A DNA stretch of 64,000 nt from NCBI GenBank assembly GCA_030544215.1, contig JARZZO010000001.1, positions 37,971,670 through 38,035,669 on the forward strand, in the 5' to 3' direction. This stretch comes from Zantedeschia hybrid cultivar. Taxonomy: Eukaryota > Streptophyta > Magnoliopsida > Alismatales > Araceae. The position numbers and the translations under genes were made by a program. Positions 11,749 through 24,774 of this stretch are shown piece after piece. The notes under the pieces were generated by a model. That model did not search any database, was not told where the DNA came from, and saw only the letters and a list, made by a program, of their open reading frames with translations. Every line of letters starts with the position of its first letter. Position 1 is the stretch's first letter.

Positions 11749-12116
11749 ATGCCGTCGAATAACTCACTCCGTGGCATACTTGATGCCGTTTTGACTTACC
11801 TGATCTACTCAGATTGGTTCAGAAGCCTGAAGAATGTCTTTAGATCTGAACGCAATAACTTTGTCCCTGGAGCTGATCCTCTTGCTGAATCGGCATTAGA
11901 TGCCCCTGAAGCAGAGATGATAGCTAACGATAAAAGATCGAAGGACAAAGGCGAAAGAGTAGTGAAGGGTGACTGCTTCTACTATAAGCAGTATGGTCAC
12001 TGGAAGAGGAACTGCAAGGAGTTCCTTAATGATAAAGCTCATGGAAGAGTGAAGCTGTCTGAAGCTTCAGATATCTATATGATAGATATCAACTTGTCGG
12101 TTAGAGATTCCACATT
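11749..12116 (+). pseudogene. gag: Copia A gag, internally deleted
   Basis: The frame starts with MPSNNSLRGILDA and reaches a zinc knuckle at about residues 75-90, then runs toward the protease. Compared with the gag of copia C (about 200 residues to the knuckle), some 150 residues of the capsid core are missing between the start region and the Lys-rich stretch. The knuckle reads CFYYKQYGHWKRNC, so the second Cys of the CX2CX4HX4C pattern is Tyr. Copia B has the same deletion and the same Cys-to-Tyr change. Loss of one G near 12115 then shifts the frame out of pol. Confidence 0.88.
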
Positions 12117-15100
12117 TTGGTATTGGATACCGGATGTGCTTCTCATATCTGCCATGATGTGCAGATGCTAACAAGTAAGCGTAAGCTGAGACAAGGTGAG
12201 GTGGAATTGAGGCTAGGAAAGGGCGCAAAAGTTGCGGCGATTGCTGTTGGGACAGCAAACCTCAGGCTTCCATCGGGAGACACCTTACTATTGGAAGATT
12301 GTTATTATGTTCCTAGCATAATAAAGAACATCATATCAATATCTTGTTTGGACAAGATAGGATATAGGTTGACTATTGAGAACAGAAGTTGTTCGATTTA
12401 TTATGGTAATAAATCAATAGCTTCAGCATCTTTAGTCAACGGTCTATATCTATTAGATGTTTCTTATTACAATCTTCAGATTGATAATGCTCTTAAGAAG
12501 AGCACGAATTGTGTAAACAAGGCCTACATGTGGCATTGTAGACTTGGGCACATTGGCGAAAGCAGGTTGCAAAAGTTGCACAAGCATGGTTATTTAACAG
12601 CATTCGATTATGAATCGTTTGCAACATGCGAATCCTACCTTATGGGAAAGATGGCAAAATCTCCATTTAGTGGATATGGAAAACGTGCCAGGGAAGTTTT
12701 GGAACTAATACATTCGGATGTATGTGGTCCCATGTCCACCCAAGCCAAAGGTGGCTTTTCTTACTTCATCACGTTCATCGATGACTTCTCAAGATTCGGT
12801 TATGTGTACTTAATGAAGTACAAGTCAGAAGCATTTGAGAAGTTCAAGGAGTTCAAGAATGAGGTAGAGAAGCAGTTAGGAAAGAGTATTAAAGCTCTTC
12901 GATCAGATCGAGGAGGAGAATACTTGAGTACTAACTTCACACAATTCTTAAAGGATAATGGTATCCTTTCTCAGCTAATCCGTCCATATACACCACAGAT
13001 GAATGGTGTATCTGAAAGGAGGAATCGCACTTTGTTGGACATGGTGCGATCCATGATGAGCTTTTCGGGATTACCAGTGTCCCTCTGGGGGTATGCTCTA
13101 GAGTCAGCAGCATACCTACTGAACAGAGTACCCAGCAAGTTTGTGGCCTCTACTCCATATGGGATATGGAAAGGCAGGAAACCAGAATTTAAACATGTTA
13201 AAGTCTGGGGTTGTCCTGCTCATGTAAAGAGGCATGATCCAGACAAGCTGGAATCACGAACTGATAAATGTAGGTTTGAGGGATATCCAAAGGAAACCTT
13301 TAGATACTATTTTTACCATCCTGATGAACAAAAGGTGTTTGTCGCCAGGAAAGCTGTCTTCCTGGAAGAGGAATACCTTCTCCAGGAGGACAGTGGGAGT
13401 AAAGTAGTACTGGAAGAGGTTCCAGATCCCCAAACAGCTGCATTATCATCAGATGAGATATCAGTTCCTGAATCTGTTCAAGTACACATAGATGAGCCTC
13501 GTAGATCTGGTAGAGTACCTAGACTACCCGAACGATATGTGGGACATATCGCTGAAGGTGAGTCTAAGGTACAATATAATGAGGATGATCATCCGAAAGC
13601 CTACCAGGAGTCCATAGAAGGCCCAGAAGCCGGGAAATGGCGAGAAGCCATGAACTCAGAAATCCAGTCCATGTACACCAACCAAGTTTGGAACTTGGAG
13701 GACTTGCCCGAGGGTATTGTACCCATCGGTTGCAAGTGGATCTTTAAGAGAAAGATCGGTGCTGATGGACGGATCGACACTTATAAGGCAAGGTTGGTGG
13801 CAAAGGGATATCGTCAAAGGCAAGGAATTGACTATGACGAGACTTTCTCACTAGTTGCCATTATAAAGTCGATCAGAGTTCTGCTCGCCATTGCTGCACA
13901 TTTTGATTACGAAATCTGGCAGATGGATGTGAAGACTGCCTTCCTCAATGGTAATCTTGAGGAAGAGGTGTATATGATACAACCAGAAGGTTTCACATCC
14001 AAAGAATCTCCAGATAAAATGTGCAAGCTTCAGAGGTCCATTTATGGACTGAAGCAAGCTTCCCGGAGCTGGAACATAAGATTTGACGAGGCTGTAAAGT
14101 CTTATGACTTCATTAAGAATGAAGATGAGCCTTGTGTGTACAAGAAGACTAATGGGAGTGCAGTCATTTTTCTAGTTCTTTACGTAGATGACATACTACT
14201 CATCGGAAATGATGTAGCTTTGATGTCATCAGTAAAGGTCTGGCTGTCGAAAAACTTCTCCATGAAGGATTTGGGAGAAGCATCCTACGTATTGGGAATA
14301 CGGATCTATAGAGATAGATCAAAGAGGATGCTTGGAATGACCCAATCCTTGTACATAGATAACATAGTCAAAAGGTTTGGCATGGAAAATTCCAAGAGAG
14401 GTCTCATACCGATGAGACATGGAATCAATCTCTCAAAGTAACAGTCTCCTAAGACTCCTGATGAGAGGGCATTCATGGATAGAATACCCTATGCCTCTGC
14501 CATAGGATCTATCATGTATGCCATGCTATGTACATGGCCTAATGTGGCATTTGCTCTAAGTGTTACGAGCAGATTTCAGGCTGATCCAGGCGAAGAGCAC
14601 TAGAAGGCAGTGAAATGCATCCTTAAGTACTTGAGAAGAACTAAGGATATGTTTCTTGTCTATGGAGGAGGTGACTTGAAACTGCGAGGCTTTACTGACT
14701 CGAGTTTCCAGTCATATCCAGATGATAGCAAGTCAACATCTGGATTCGTGTTTACATTAAACGGAGGGGCAGTGTGCTGGAAGAGTTCCAAGCAAGTAAC
14801 CACTGCAGATTCGACGACTGAAGCTGAGTACATCGCTGCAGCTGAAGCCGCCAAGGAAGCAGTGTGGTTGAAGAAATTCATCACCGACCTCGGCGTAGTT
14901 CCCAGCATCTCTGAGCCTGTTCCACTGTTGTGCGACAACAATGGAGCGATTGCGCAAGCGAAAGAGCCACGGTCTCATCAGAAATCGAAGCATATTCTGA
15001 GGCGCTTTCACCTTATCAGAGAGATCATATTCAGAGGAGATGTAGTATTGGAAAGAGTTCCATCCGTCGACAATGTAGCAGATCCACTGACAAAGCCGTT

Positions 15101-15167
15101 GGCTCAAATTGTGTTTGAGCGTCACCTAGAGTCTATGGGCTTATTGTATAAAGGTGATTGGCTTTAG
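12117..15167 (+). pseudogene. pol: Copia A pol: protease, integrase, RT, RNase H
   Basis: One frame runs to the end GDWL with two internal stops. The order is protease (VLDTGCASHIC, active-site Asp), GAG-pre-integrase segment (WHCRLGHIGESRL), integrase core with HSDVCGPM, RSDRGGEY and GVSERRNRTLLD supplying the D, D, E residues, then RT from about 13640 (WMREAM-like start, KARLVAKGYRQ, LVLYVDDILL with the catalytic YVDD), then RNase H (FTDSSFQ, STTEAEYIAA, CDNNGAIAQ). The order integrase before RT marks Ty1/copia. TAA at 14439 and TAG at 14601 interrupt the RT to RNase H junction. The integrase zinc site is damaged: CESYLMGKM where copia B has CESCLMGKM. Confidence 0.93.
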
Positions 15168-15170
15168 TCC

Positions 15171-15181
15171 AAGTGGGAGAT
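15171..15181 (+). other. Polypurine tract of copia A
   Basis: AAGTGGGAGAT lies directly before the 3' LTR, where plus-strand synthesis is primed. Confidence 0.85.
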
Positions 15182-16720
15182 TGTTAGTTTAGTTGGCCTA
15201 CAAGCCAATCTAACAATGTAAATCTCGTTCATTATTAATAAAATGACATAATATTCATTATGTGTAAATCGCGTTAATTATCGTTGCATAATGAAGTCCG
15301 TGAATATGTGCTATGGTGATCAGATTATGATGAGATCATAATAATGAGACTGATCACTTAAACACACATATTCTTAATCGTTCCTAGTCGGAGGATATTC
15401 TAGAAGGACATCGGATATCCGGTTAGACTAGTACAGATTACTCCTGCTCATATGATGAGGGTGACTGGTCTCATAAGTCACTTGTGTGGAGACACTAAGG
15501 CGAATCTGTTGGTGCTCATTGGAGAATGAGTTCACTGAACTGATCCGACTGAATCGCTGGATGGTATTGTACCTCACTGTCAACCAGCTTGATTCTATTG
15601 TCGCAGTTGCGTGGATGGTCCTCGGACTTGAGACACCAAGGACACCTTGGCGTTGGACTTCTGTACTTTGACCTTGGTCTACGAATCTCTATCCACGGGA
15701 TTCTAATACCCCAAGGATTGGGTGCAGCGGAATACCGTCGAAGGGAATTGTGTGTCAATAAGGAATCATTCTTTCTCGGTACTTAGAGAGAGAATGCTCT
15801 AGGAAGGATGCGCGGAAGTCCCTGGCCAGGGCGGACGATAATATCGGAAAAGGAGTTTTCCGATATTCATCAGCGGCATCCAATCCAAGTGAGTCGACCG
15901 GCTAGGGTTTGACAGCTCGCCATGCCCTGAGTTAACTCGAGAGCGTTGTACGAATGAAGGATTATATCCACGCGGTAACTGTCGACGGAAAGGTTCCAAG
16001 AGTGGGTTACTTAACCCCAAATACCTTCCGGGTTCACACGGTGTTGCTTGACACCCAACGTGATCGGAGGCCCGGTCGAATTCGATGTGCGACATCAATT
16101 CGATTGATTAATTGATTAATAAAGGGTTATTAATTAATTAATAAAGCCAGTGAGGAGTCACTGGGCTTACTGGGCCATTAACTGGACTGGTACTTGGGCC
16201 TAGAGGGTCACACGCAAATGATTCTCAAGGCGATGGATAAATAAGTGGGTTTTATACAAACCGGGGGTTTTTGTGAAAAACCGCGCGGTTAGTATAAAAC
16301 ATAGCGAACGGGCTGAGCAGGCCAAGCTGCTGCTAACCCTAGCCGCCCCTCCTCGTTTTTTGTCCTTCTCTGGCGTCTAGGAAGATCAAGATCTGCCCCG
16401 CCGCTTCTCCGAATCCCGTTCGACGGGAAATCGTCCGCGCGCTGCGGCGACCAGCGGAGGCTTCGCGGGCTGCGAAGAACGACGAACTCGAGGATATCCG
16501 TCGCAGGGAGGATCGGGTGGACTTCGCTAGAGGCCGGGCGCTTGCGCGGCTTGCGGTGTCACACCGACGGAACCGAACGGCTGCGGATTCGAATCCGCAT
16601 ACGGTGAGAAAAGATAATCCGATTATCTCGAATTTTAGTCTCCGAAACGGGAACGGATCACTGTAAATATTTTTATTTTCCGCTGCGTGAGCGATCCGGA
16701 GAAACCAAGAAAAGCCAACA
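15182..16720 (+). repeat. 3' LTR of copia A
   Basis: The LTR is 1539 bp, starts TGTTAGTTTAG and ends AAGCCAACA, and is close to the 5' LTR apart from scattered changes and small indels. The TSD GTTTG follows. Confidence 0.93.
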
Positions 16721-17343
16721 GTTTGGTCTCAGCGGGTCGGTGTTTTCCGCGTTCGGCCGTGTGACTTATCTGTTTAGCCGAAACGCTAGTTGCGGACTCT
16801 GTGGTAGGGTGGTTTTAGAATCGTGCATGTTACTGTTATAAATACGTGTGTTTTATATCGAAATCTAGGAATTGTGTTACTGCTTTATTTAGTTAAATTG
16901 CCTATATTTGTGTATTGCACTTGTGGGTGTATGAGTGGGTGGTGGGGATCGAAGGATCCGTACTGAGTCTTTTTCGATGAGACTCACCCCCTGCGGTTTT
17001 CAGGTGAGGGTTACAAGCAGGCGGAGCGAGGAGAGTGCTGCCTTGGGTTGCGCGGCAGCAGCCGCTGTTCCGGGGTATGCCCCGACGTAGTTATTATTTC
17101 TTTTTCTGGTCTATACGCTTAATTATTTCTTTTTCAGTTGAAATATGTATTTAATTGCTGAGTCAAGTCGAATTGTAATAATTTTTAATTTCTGCACTTC
17201 CTTTACGATTCGATGTGATGTGGATGTTTAGCTTAGTTTATCATTTATTTTCCAGTCTTATTGAGATCCTAGTTTGGCTCCAAATTTAATGACTGTACCC
17301 ATTTAGTAATCGGATCCCCGATTATAGGGTGGCGGGTCGTTAC
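16721..17343 (+). mobile_element. Gypsy D-type LTR (D-prime), piece 3
   Basis: This is the last part of the D-type LTR, beginning in the TSD copy and continuing with GTCTCAGCGGGTCGGTG as in the D LTRs. It ends GGTGGCGGGTCGTTACG; the D LTRs end TTACA. Gypsy pol sequence of another element begins immediately after it. With no D internal sequence attached here it looks like a solo LTR, but its start is lost under Tat-1, so a TSD cannot be tested. Confidence 0.8.
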
Positions 17344-18431
17344 GCCTGTCAAAGTGGCTTCTGGAATCTAGCTACAATGTCAAGGGCTTGTTATAATGTC
17401 CAGCATTCACATTGGACCTGCTGGTCCTACCTTTGGGAGGTTTTGATTTGGTATTAGGAGCCATTTGGTTGCGCACATTGGGGGACATCATATTAAACAT
17501 TGAACATATGACAATGAAGTTTACATTAGATGGTGTTACTAATTGCTTATCCTCATTGAAAGATGATCAGGTACACTTAGTCTCAGAAAACCACATGAGC
17601 AAAGAGCTCAGAGGAGCCAAAACTATCTATGCTATTCAGGTTCAGCAACCCACTGCTACTGTCACCACCATGGAAATCACTGTTGATATGCCTATGGACT
17701 TAAACCAGTTGTTGCAGAATTTTTCTGAGATATTTGTTGAACCCACTGACTTACCACCTATCAGACAATTTGATCACAGTATTAAGCTGAAAGATGAGTC
17801 AAAAACAGTGGTGGTTCTATCTTATAGACATCCACCTCATCATAAAACCATAATAGAATAGCAAGTCAAAGAACTCCTTAATTCTGGCTTATGCAGAATT
17901 AGCAACAGTCCCTTCTTAGCTCCTGTCTCACTAGTCAAGAAGAATGATGGATCCTGGAGATTATGTGTGGACTACAGAGCTTTAAACCAGCAAACCATCA
18001 AAGACTCATGCCCGATTCCCTTGGTTGATGATTTATTAGATGAACTACATGGTTCCAAAATTTTTTCCAAATTAGATATGCATTTAGGCTACCATCAGAT
18101 TAGGATGTCTGAGGAAGACATCCTAAAAACCGCCTTTCACACTCATGAGGGGCATTATGAGTTTATGGTCATCCCATTTGGCCTCACAAATGCTCCTTCA
18201 ACATTTTAGAATGTTATGAATCACACATTTAGACCCTATTTGAGGAAATTTGTGTTGGTCTTTTTTGATGACATATTGGTTTACAACAAAACTTGGTTAG
18301 ATCACTTACACCATTTACACACTGTCCTATCCACATTGAGACAGCATCAAGTCTAAATGTGCATTTAGTATTAATAAAATTGAATATCTGGGACATATTA
18401 TTTTAGTTGATGGTGTTTCCATGGAACCATC
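17344..18431 (+). pseudogene. pol: Gypsy pol relic E (protease to RT)
   Basis: A fragment of Ty3/gypsy pol from another element. It starts inside the protease region (LDLLVLPLGGFDLVLGAIWL, 17412 on) and continues through the linker into RT. RT motifs include GSWRLCVDYRALNQQ, FSKLDMHLGYHQIRM, IPFGLTNAPSTF and FFDDILVY around the catalytic aspartates. Stops at about 17860, 18208 and 18355 break it. It is cut on the left by the D-type LTR and on the right by copia B at 18432, so RNase H and integrase are not present here. It is probably the oldest layer in this part of the window. Confidence 0.87.
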
Positions 18432-19994
18432 TGTTGGGTTTTCTCGGTTTCTCCGGATCGCTCACGCAGCGGAAACAAACAAACAAAAAAAAAAAAACAG
18501 CGATCCATTCCCGTTTCGAAGAACAAAAATACAAGATAATCGGATTATCTTTTCTCACCGTGTGCGGATTCGAATCCGCAGCCGTTCGGTTCCATCGGTG
18601 CGACACCGCAAGCCGCGCAAGCGCCCGGCCTCTAGCAAAGTCCACGCGATCCTCCCCGCGACGGATACCCTCGAGTTCCTCATTCTTCGCAGCCCACGAA
18701 GCCTCCGCCGGTCGCCGCAACGATCGCCGCAATGCGCGAACGATTTCCCGTCGAACGGGATTCGGAGAAGCGGCGGAGCAGATCTGGATCTGCCTGGACG
18801 TCAGAGGAAGACAGAAACTGAGGAGGGGCGGCTAGGGTTAGCAGCAGCTTGGCCTGCTCAGCCCGTTCGCTATGTTTTATACTAACCGCGCGGTTTTTCA
18901 TAAAAACCCCCGGTTTGTATAAAACCCACTTATTTATCCATCGCCTTGAGAATCATTTGCGTGTGACCCTCTAGGCCCAAGTACCAGTCCAGTTAATGGC
19001 CCAACAAGCCCAGTGACTACTCACTGGCTTTATTAATTAATTAATAACCCTTTATTAATCAATTAATCAATCGAATTGATGTCACACATCGAATTCGACC
19101 GGGCCTCCGATCACGTTGGGTGCCAAGCAACACCGCGTGAACCCGGAAGGTATTTGGGGTTAAGTAACCCACACTTGGAACCTTTCCGCTGACAGTTACC
19201 GCGTGGATATAATCCTTCATTCGTACAATGCTCTCGAGTCAACTCAGGGTATGGCGAGCTGTCAAACCCTAACCGGTCGACTCACTTGGATTGGATGCCG
19301 CTGATGAATATCGGAAAACTCCTTTCCCGATATTATCGTCCGCCCTGGCCAGGGACTTTCGCGCATCCTTCCTAGAGCATTCTCTCTCTAAGTACCGAGA
19401 GCGAATGATTCCTTATTGACACACAATTCCCTTCGACGGTATTCCGCTGTACCCAATCCTTGGCGTATTAGAATCCCGTGGCTAGAGATTCGTAAACCAA
19501 GGTCAAAGTACAGAACTCCACCGCCAAGGTGTCCTTGGTGTCTCAGGTCCGAGGACCATCCACGCAACTGCGACAACAGAATCAAGCTGGCTGACAGTGA
19601 GGTACAATACCATCCTGCGATTCAGTCGGATCAGTTCAGTGAACTCATTCCCCAATGAGCACCTATAGATTCGCCTTAGTGTCTCCACACAAGTGACTTA
19701 TGAGATCAGTCACCCTCATCATATGAGCAGGAGTAATCTGTACTAGTCTAACCAGATATCCGATGTCCTTCTCGGATATCCTCCGACTAGGAACAATTAA
19801 GAATATGTGTGTTTAAGTGATCAGTCTCATTAGTATGATCTCATCATAATCTGATCACCATAGCACATATTCACGGACTTCATTATGAAACGATAATTAA
19901 AGCGATTTACACATAACGAATATTATGCCATTATATTAATAAATGAACGAGATTTACATTGTTAGATTGGCTTGTAGGCCACCTTAAACTAACA
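18432..19994 (-). repeat. 3' LTR of copia B
   Basis: The LTR is 1563 bp; on the plus strand it reads TGTTGGGTTTTC...AAACTAACA. On the minus strand it is preceded by the polypurine tract AAGTGGGAGAT (19995-20005). An A-run of 13 near 18486-18498 marks its U5 side. Confidence 0.92.
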
Positions 19995-20009
19995 ATCTCC
20001 CACTTAGAC

Positions 20010-22080
20010 TAAAGCCAATCACCTTTATACAATAAGTCTACAGACTCTAGGTGACGCTCAAGCACAATTTGAGCCAACGGCTTTGTCAGTGGATCTGCTA
20101 CCTGGTCGATGGGTGAAACTCTTTCAACTACTAAATCTCTTCTGGATAATATAAAAGCGCCTCAGAACATCTTTCGATTTCTGATGAGACCATGGCTCTT
20201 TCACTTGTGCAATAGTCCCATTGTTGTCGCACAACAGCGGAACATGATCAAGGATATCGGGAACTATGTCAAGGTCGGTGATGAACATCTTCAACCACAC
20301 TTTTTCCTTGAAAGCTTCAGCTGCAGCGATATGCTCAGCCTTAGTCGTCGAATCTGCAGTAGTTACTTGCTTGGAACTCTTCCAGCACACTGCCCCTCCG
20401 TTCAATGTAAATACGAATCCAGATGTTCACTTGCTATCATCTGGATCTGACTAAAAACTCGAGTCAATAAAGCCTCGCAGTTTCAAGTCACCTCCTCCAT
20501 AGACAAGAAACATATCCTTAGTTCTTCTCAAGTACTTAAGGATACACTTCACTGTCTTCCAGTGCTCTTCGCCTGGATCAGCCTGAAATCTGCTCGTAAC
20601 ACTTAGAGCAAACGCAACATCAGGTCGTGTACATAGCATGGTATACATGATAGATCCTATGGCAGAGGCATAGGGTATTCTATCTATGAATGCCCTCTCA
20701 TCAGGAGTCTTAGGAGACTGCTCCTTTGAGAGATTAATTCCATGTCTCATCGGTATGAAACCTCTCTTGGAATTTTCCATGCCAAACCTTTTGACTATGG
20801 TATATATGTACAAGGATTGAGTCATTCCAATCATCCTCTTTGATCTATCTCTATAGATCCGTATTCCTAATACGTAGGATGCTTCTCCCAAATCCTTCAT
20901 GGAGAAGTTTTTCGACAGCCAGATCTTTACTGATGACATCATAGCTACATCATTCCCAATGAGTAGTATGTCATCTACGTAAAGAACTAGAAAAGTGACT
21001 GCACTCCCACTGGTCTTTTTGTACACACAAGGCTTATCTTCATTCTTAATGAAGCCATAAGACTTGACAGCCTCGTCGAATCTTATGTTCCAGCTCCGGG
21101 AAGCCTGCTTCAGTCCATAAATGGACCTCTGAAGCTTGCACACTTTATCTGGAGTTTCTTTGGATGTGAAACCTTCTGGTTGCATCATATACACCTCTTC
21201 CTCAAGGTTACCATTGAGGAAGGCAGTCTTCACATCCATCTGCCAGATTTCATAATCAAAATGTGCAGCAATGGCGAGCAGAACTCTAATCGACTTTATC
21301 ATGGCAACTGGTGAGAAAGTCTCGTCATAGTCAATTCCTTGCCTTTGACGATATCCCTTTGCCACCAACCTTCCCTTATAAGTATCAATTCGTCCATCAG
21401 CACCGATCTTTCTCTTAAAGATCCACTTGCAACCGATGGGTACAATACCCTTAGGCAAGTCCTCCAAGTTCCAAACTTGGTTGGTGTACATGGACTGGAT
21501 TTCTGAGTTCATGGCTTCTCGCCATTTCCCGGCTTCTGGGCCTTCTATGGCCTCCTGGTAGGTTTTAGGATCATCATCCTCATTATATCGTACCTTAGAC
21601 TCACCTTCAGCGATATGTCCCACATATCGTTCGGGTAGTATAGGTACTCTACCAGATCTTCGAGGCTCATCTGTGTGTAGCTGAACAGATTCAGGAACTG
21701 ATATCTCATCTGATGATAATGCAGCTGTTTGGAGATCTGGAACCTCTTCTAGTACTATTTTACTCCCACTTTTCTCCTGGATAAGGTATTCCTCTTCCAG
21801 GAAGACAGCTTTCCTGGCGACAAACACTTTTTGTTCACCAGGATGGAAAAAATAGTATCCAAAGGTTTCCTTTGGATATCCCACAAACCTGCATTTATCA
21901 GTTCGTGATTCCAGCTTGTCTGGATCATGCCTCGTTACATGAGCAGTACAACCCCAGACTTTAACATGCTTAAATTTTGGTTTCCTGCCTTTCCATATCT
22001 CATATGGACTAGAGGCCACAGACTTTCTGGGTACTCTATTCAGTAGGTATGCTGCTGACTCTAGAGCATACCCCCCAGAG
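20010..22080 (-). pseudogene. pol: Copia B pol, integrase C-terminus to RNase H
   Basis: The main frame covers 22019 down to 20451 and carries the integrase C-terminal region (KCRFVGYPKETFGYYF), RT (KWIFKRKIGADGRID, GYRQRQGIDYDETF, LVLYVDDILLIGND) and the start of RNase H. TAG at 20451-20453 replaces the Gln seen in copia A. RNase H goes on to 20124 in the same frame (STTKAEHIAA, CDNNGTIAQ) and is then frame-shifted by a deletion after VLRRFYII. The deletion is also present in B2 but not in A. The C-terminal end near 20015-20120 can be recognised in another frame. Confidence 0.9.
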
Positions 22081-23412
22081 GGACACTGGTAATCTCGAAA
22101 AGCTCATCATAGATCGCACCATGTCCAACAAGGTGCGATTCCTCCTTTCTGATACACCATTCATCTGTGGTGTATAAGGAGGGGTCAGCTGAGAAAGGAT
22201 ACTATTATCCTTTAAGAATTGTGTGAAATTAGTACTCAAGTATTCTCCTCCTCGATCCGATCGAAGAGCTTTAATACTCTTTCCTAACTGCTTCTCTACC
22301 TCATTATTGAACTCTTTGAACTTCTCAAATGCTTCCGACTTGTACTTCATTAAGTACACATAGCCAAATCTTGAGAAGTCATCGGTGAACGTGATGAAGT
22401 ATGAGTAGCCACCTTTGGCTTGGGTGGACATTGGACCACATACATCTGAATGTATTTGTTCCAGAATGTCCTTGGCACGTTCTCCATGTCCACTAAATGG
22501 AGATTTTGCCATCTTTCCCATAAGGCAGGATTCGCATGTTGCAAACGATTCATAATCGAATGCAGTTAAGTAACCATGCTTGTGCAACTTTTGCAACCTG
22601 CTTTCGCCAATGTGCCCAAGTCTACAATGCCACATGTAGGCCTGGTTCACACAATTCTTGCTCTTCTTAAGAGCTTTGTCAATCTGAAGATTGTAATGAG
22701 AAACATCTAATAGATATAGACCGTTGACTAAAGATGCTGAAGCTATTGATTTATTACCATAATAAATCGAACAACTTCTATTCTCAATAGTCAACCTATA
22801 TCCTATCTTGTCCAAACAAGATATTGATATGATGTTCTTTATTATGCTAGGATGATAATAACAATCTTCTAACAGTAAGGTGTCTCCCGATGGAAGCCTG
22901 AGGTTTGCTGTCCCAACAGCAATCACCGTAACTTTTGCGCCGTTTCCTAGCCTCAATTCCACCTCACCTTGTCTCAGCTTGTGATTACTTGTCAGCATCT
23001 GTACATCATGGCAGATATGAGAAGCACATCCGGTATCTAATACCCAAGATGTGGAGTCTCTAACTGACAAGTTGATATCTATCATATAGATATCTGAAGC
23101 TTCAGATTGCTTCACTCTTGCATGAGCTTTATTGTCAAGGAACTCCTTGCAGTTCCTCTTCCAGTGACCATACTGCTTATAGTAGAAGCAGTCACCCTTC
23201 ACTACTCTTTTGCCTTTGTCCTTTGATCCATTATCGTTAGCTATCATCTTTGCTTCAGGGGCATCCAATACCGGTTCAGTAAGAGGATCAGCTCCAGGGA
23301 CAAAGTTATTGCGCTCAGATCTGAAGACATTCTTCAATCTGAACCAATCCGAGTAGATCAAGTAAGTCAAAATGGCATCAAGTATGCCACGGAGTGGGTT
23401 ATTCGACGACAT
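22036..23412 (-). pseudogene. gag-pol: Copia B gag, protease and integrase
   Basis: The frame opens MSSNNPLRGILDA and runs without a stop through the shortened gag, the altered knuckle (CFYYKQYGHWKRNC, Cys to Tyr), protease (VLDTGCASHIC), the GAG-pre-integrase segment and most of integrase (HSDVCGPM, RSDRGGEY, NGVSERRN). Unlike A, gag and protease are in one frame and the integrase zinc site is whole (CESCLMGKM). An extra G in a run of G near 22075 shifts the frame before the integrase C-terminus. The gag capsid core is deleted exactly as in copia A. Confidence 0.9.
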
Positions 23413-23603
23413 AGTTCCTACAGGAGATAAGTAAAATCTATTTAGCAGATGTTCAATTATTAAAGTTTAAAACAAGACATGGTCTTTTGTTCAAGTTTAA
23501 CTCCCACTAATTTTCGACGGACTGTATAACCCTCAGTTATACAGAACGGGAGACGCCGACAGTCTCCTAGTGGGGATCAGAATCTCAATGACTTGCACTA
23601 CAG

Positions 23604-23909
23604 CCTTGTGGATAGCACAACAAACTGTAATACAATCAGAGAGCACCCAACTCATGGGACTTGCAACTCCTTGCAATATCTGATCATAGCTTCGGTCCCC
23701 AGAGATTTAATGGCCTTATGGATAGCACAACAAACCACTAATTCTGGTCTAAGCTTACCATCATTACGTGACGAGCATAGATTTGCATGCAGCCCTTGTG
23801 GATAGCACAACAAAGCTACATGGTTCCTCTACCCCGATCTATAGGCATCTAATGCCATAGCCACAGTTTCTCCTCCCAATTAAGCATGCCTTGTGGATAG
23901 CACAACAAA
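23604..23909 (-). repeat. Four copies of the leader motif in copia B
   Basis: Copies lie at 23604-23624, 23714-23734, 23794-23814 and 23889-23909 on the minus strand. The second has one changed base. Number and spacing mirror copia A. Confidence 0.88.
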
Positions 23910-24774
23910 CCTGCCTAAAGTGATTTGAATCCTATGACTATAACGATGGTGGACCACACGGTAAGTTCTTAACTACTCGCGTTACGGCTTAGAGTTTATC
24001 TGAGGGTATTTAGATAACTTTTATCTTGGTCTCATCCTAGGTGATAGTATACAAATATATCGTATATATTTACTAAATACTATAACCTGCTTTGATTCAT
24101 AATCAAAAGAAATCAATGCATCTCATACATGTCATTAGTGTGGTCATGGATAGCATAGTGGGTTTGACTGGAGCCAACAGTCAAACGCACACACAATCTA
24201 ATCATAACATTTATATTAGATACTCTGCAATCACATAGGTAAGAGATCTCCAGCTTTTCGCCTTCCTGGTTGCAGCTGTGGATCGTCCTCGCTCCTTCCT
24301 CGGTTGCCTCGATCATATTACATTAATTCTAGAATTAACAAGTAAATTGAAGAAGGCCTTATGGCGAGTACAAGAGAGAGAAGGAGGTAGAAATACATCG
24401 GAGTATGAGAGAGAGAGGTGCGCAGACCTCTATTTATTAACAATTAATAAACATCTATCATTCATCCACGATCCACACAAATACATCATTCATCACATGA
24501 ACAATTAAAAGTGCATATCCATGACCACGGTGTGTTTTAGACATCCACACATGATTCAGCGCATCACATGGCTAAAACAAATGAGTTTTTTCAAAATAAA
24601 TAACTTTTGGCTTTCAAAAAGCTGGGATCCAATCAAAATTGGTATTTGAATTTCGAAAACTCATTTTATTATCTTAACACGCAATTAAATCAAATTTAAA
24701 AGCAATAAACACACATCACAAGCGCACACACTCCGAATTAATAATTCCAGATTATTCCATGCAAATTAGAACAT

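Larger units (their letters stand above)
7386..16720 (+). mobile_element. Copia element A, complete but decayed
   Basis: This is a Ty1/copia retrotransposon of 9335 bp with two LTRs (7386-8936 and 15182-16720), a tRNA-Met type PBS, a 2.8-kb leader, a shortened gag, pol in the order protease, integrase, RT, RNase H, and a polypurine tract. The TSD GTTTG stands at 7381-7385 and 16721-16725, and the interrupted D-type LTR can be read across the site. A one-base deletion near 12115 and stops at 14439 and 14601 disable it. The copia lineage was not resolved. Confidence 0.95.
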
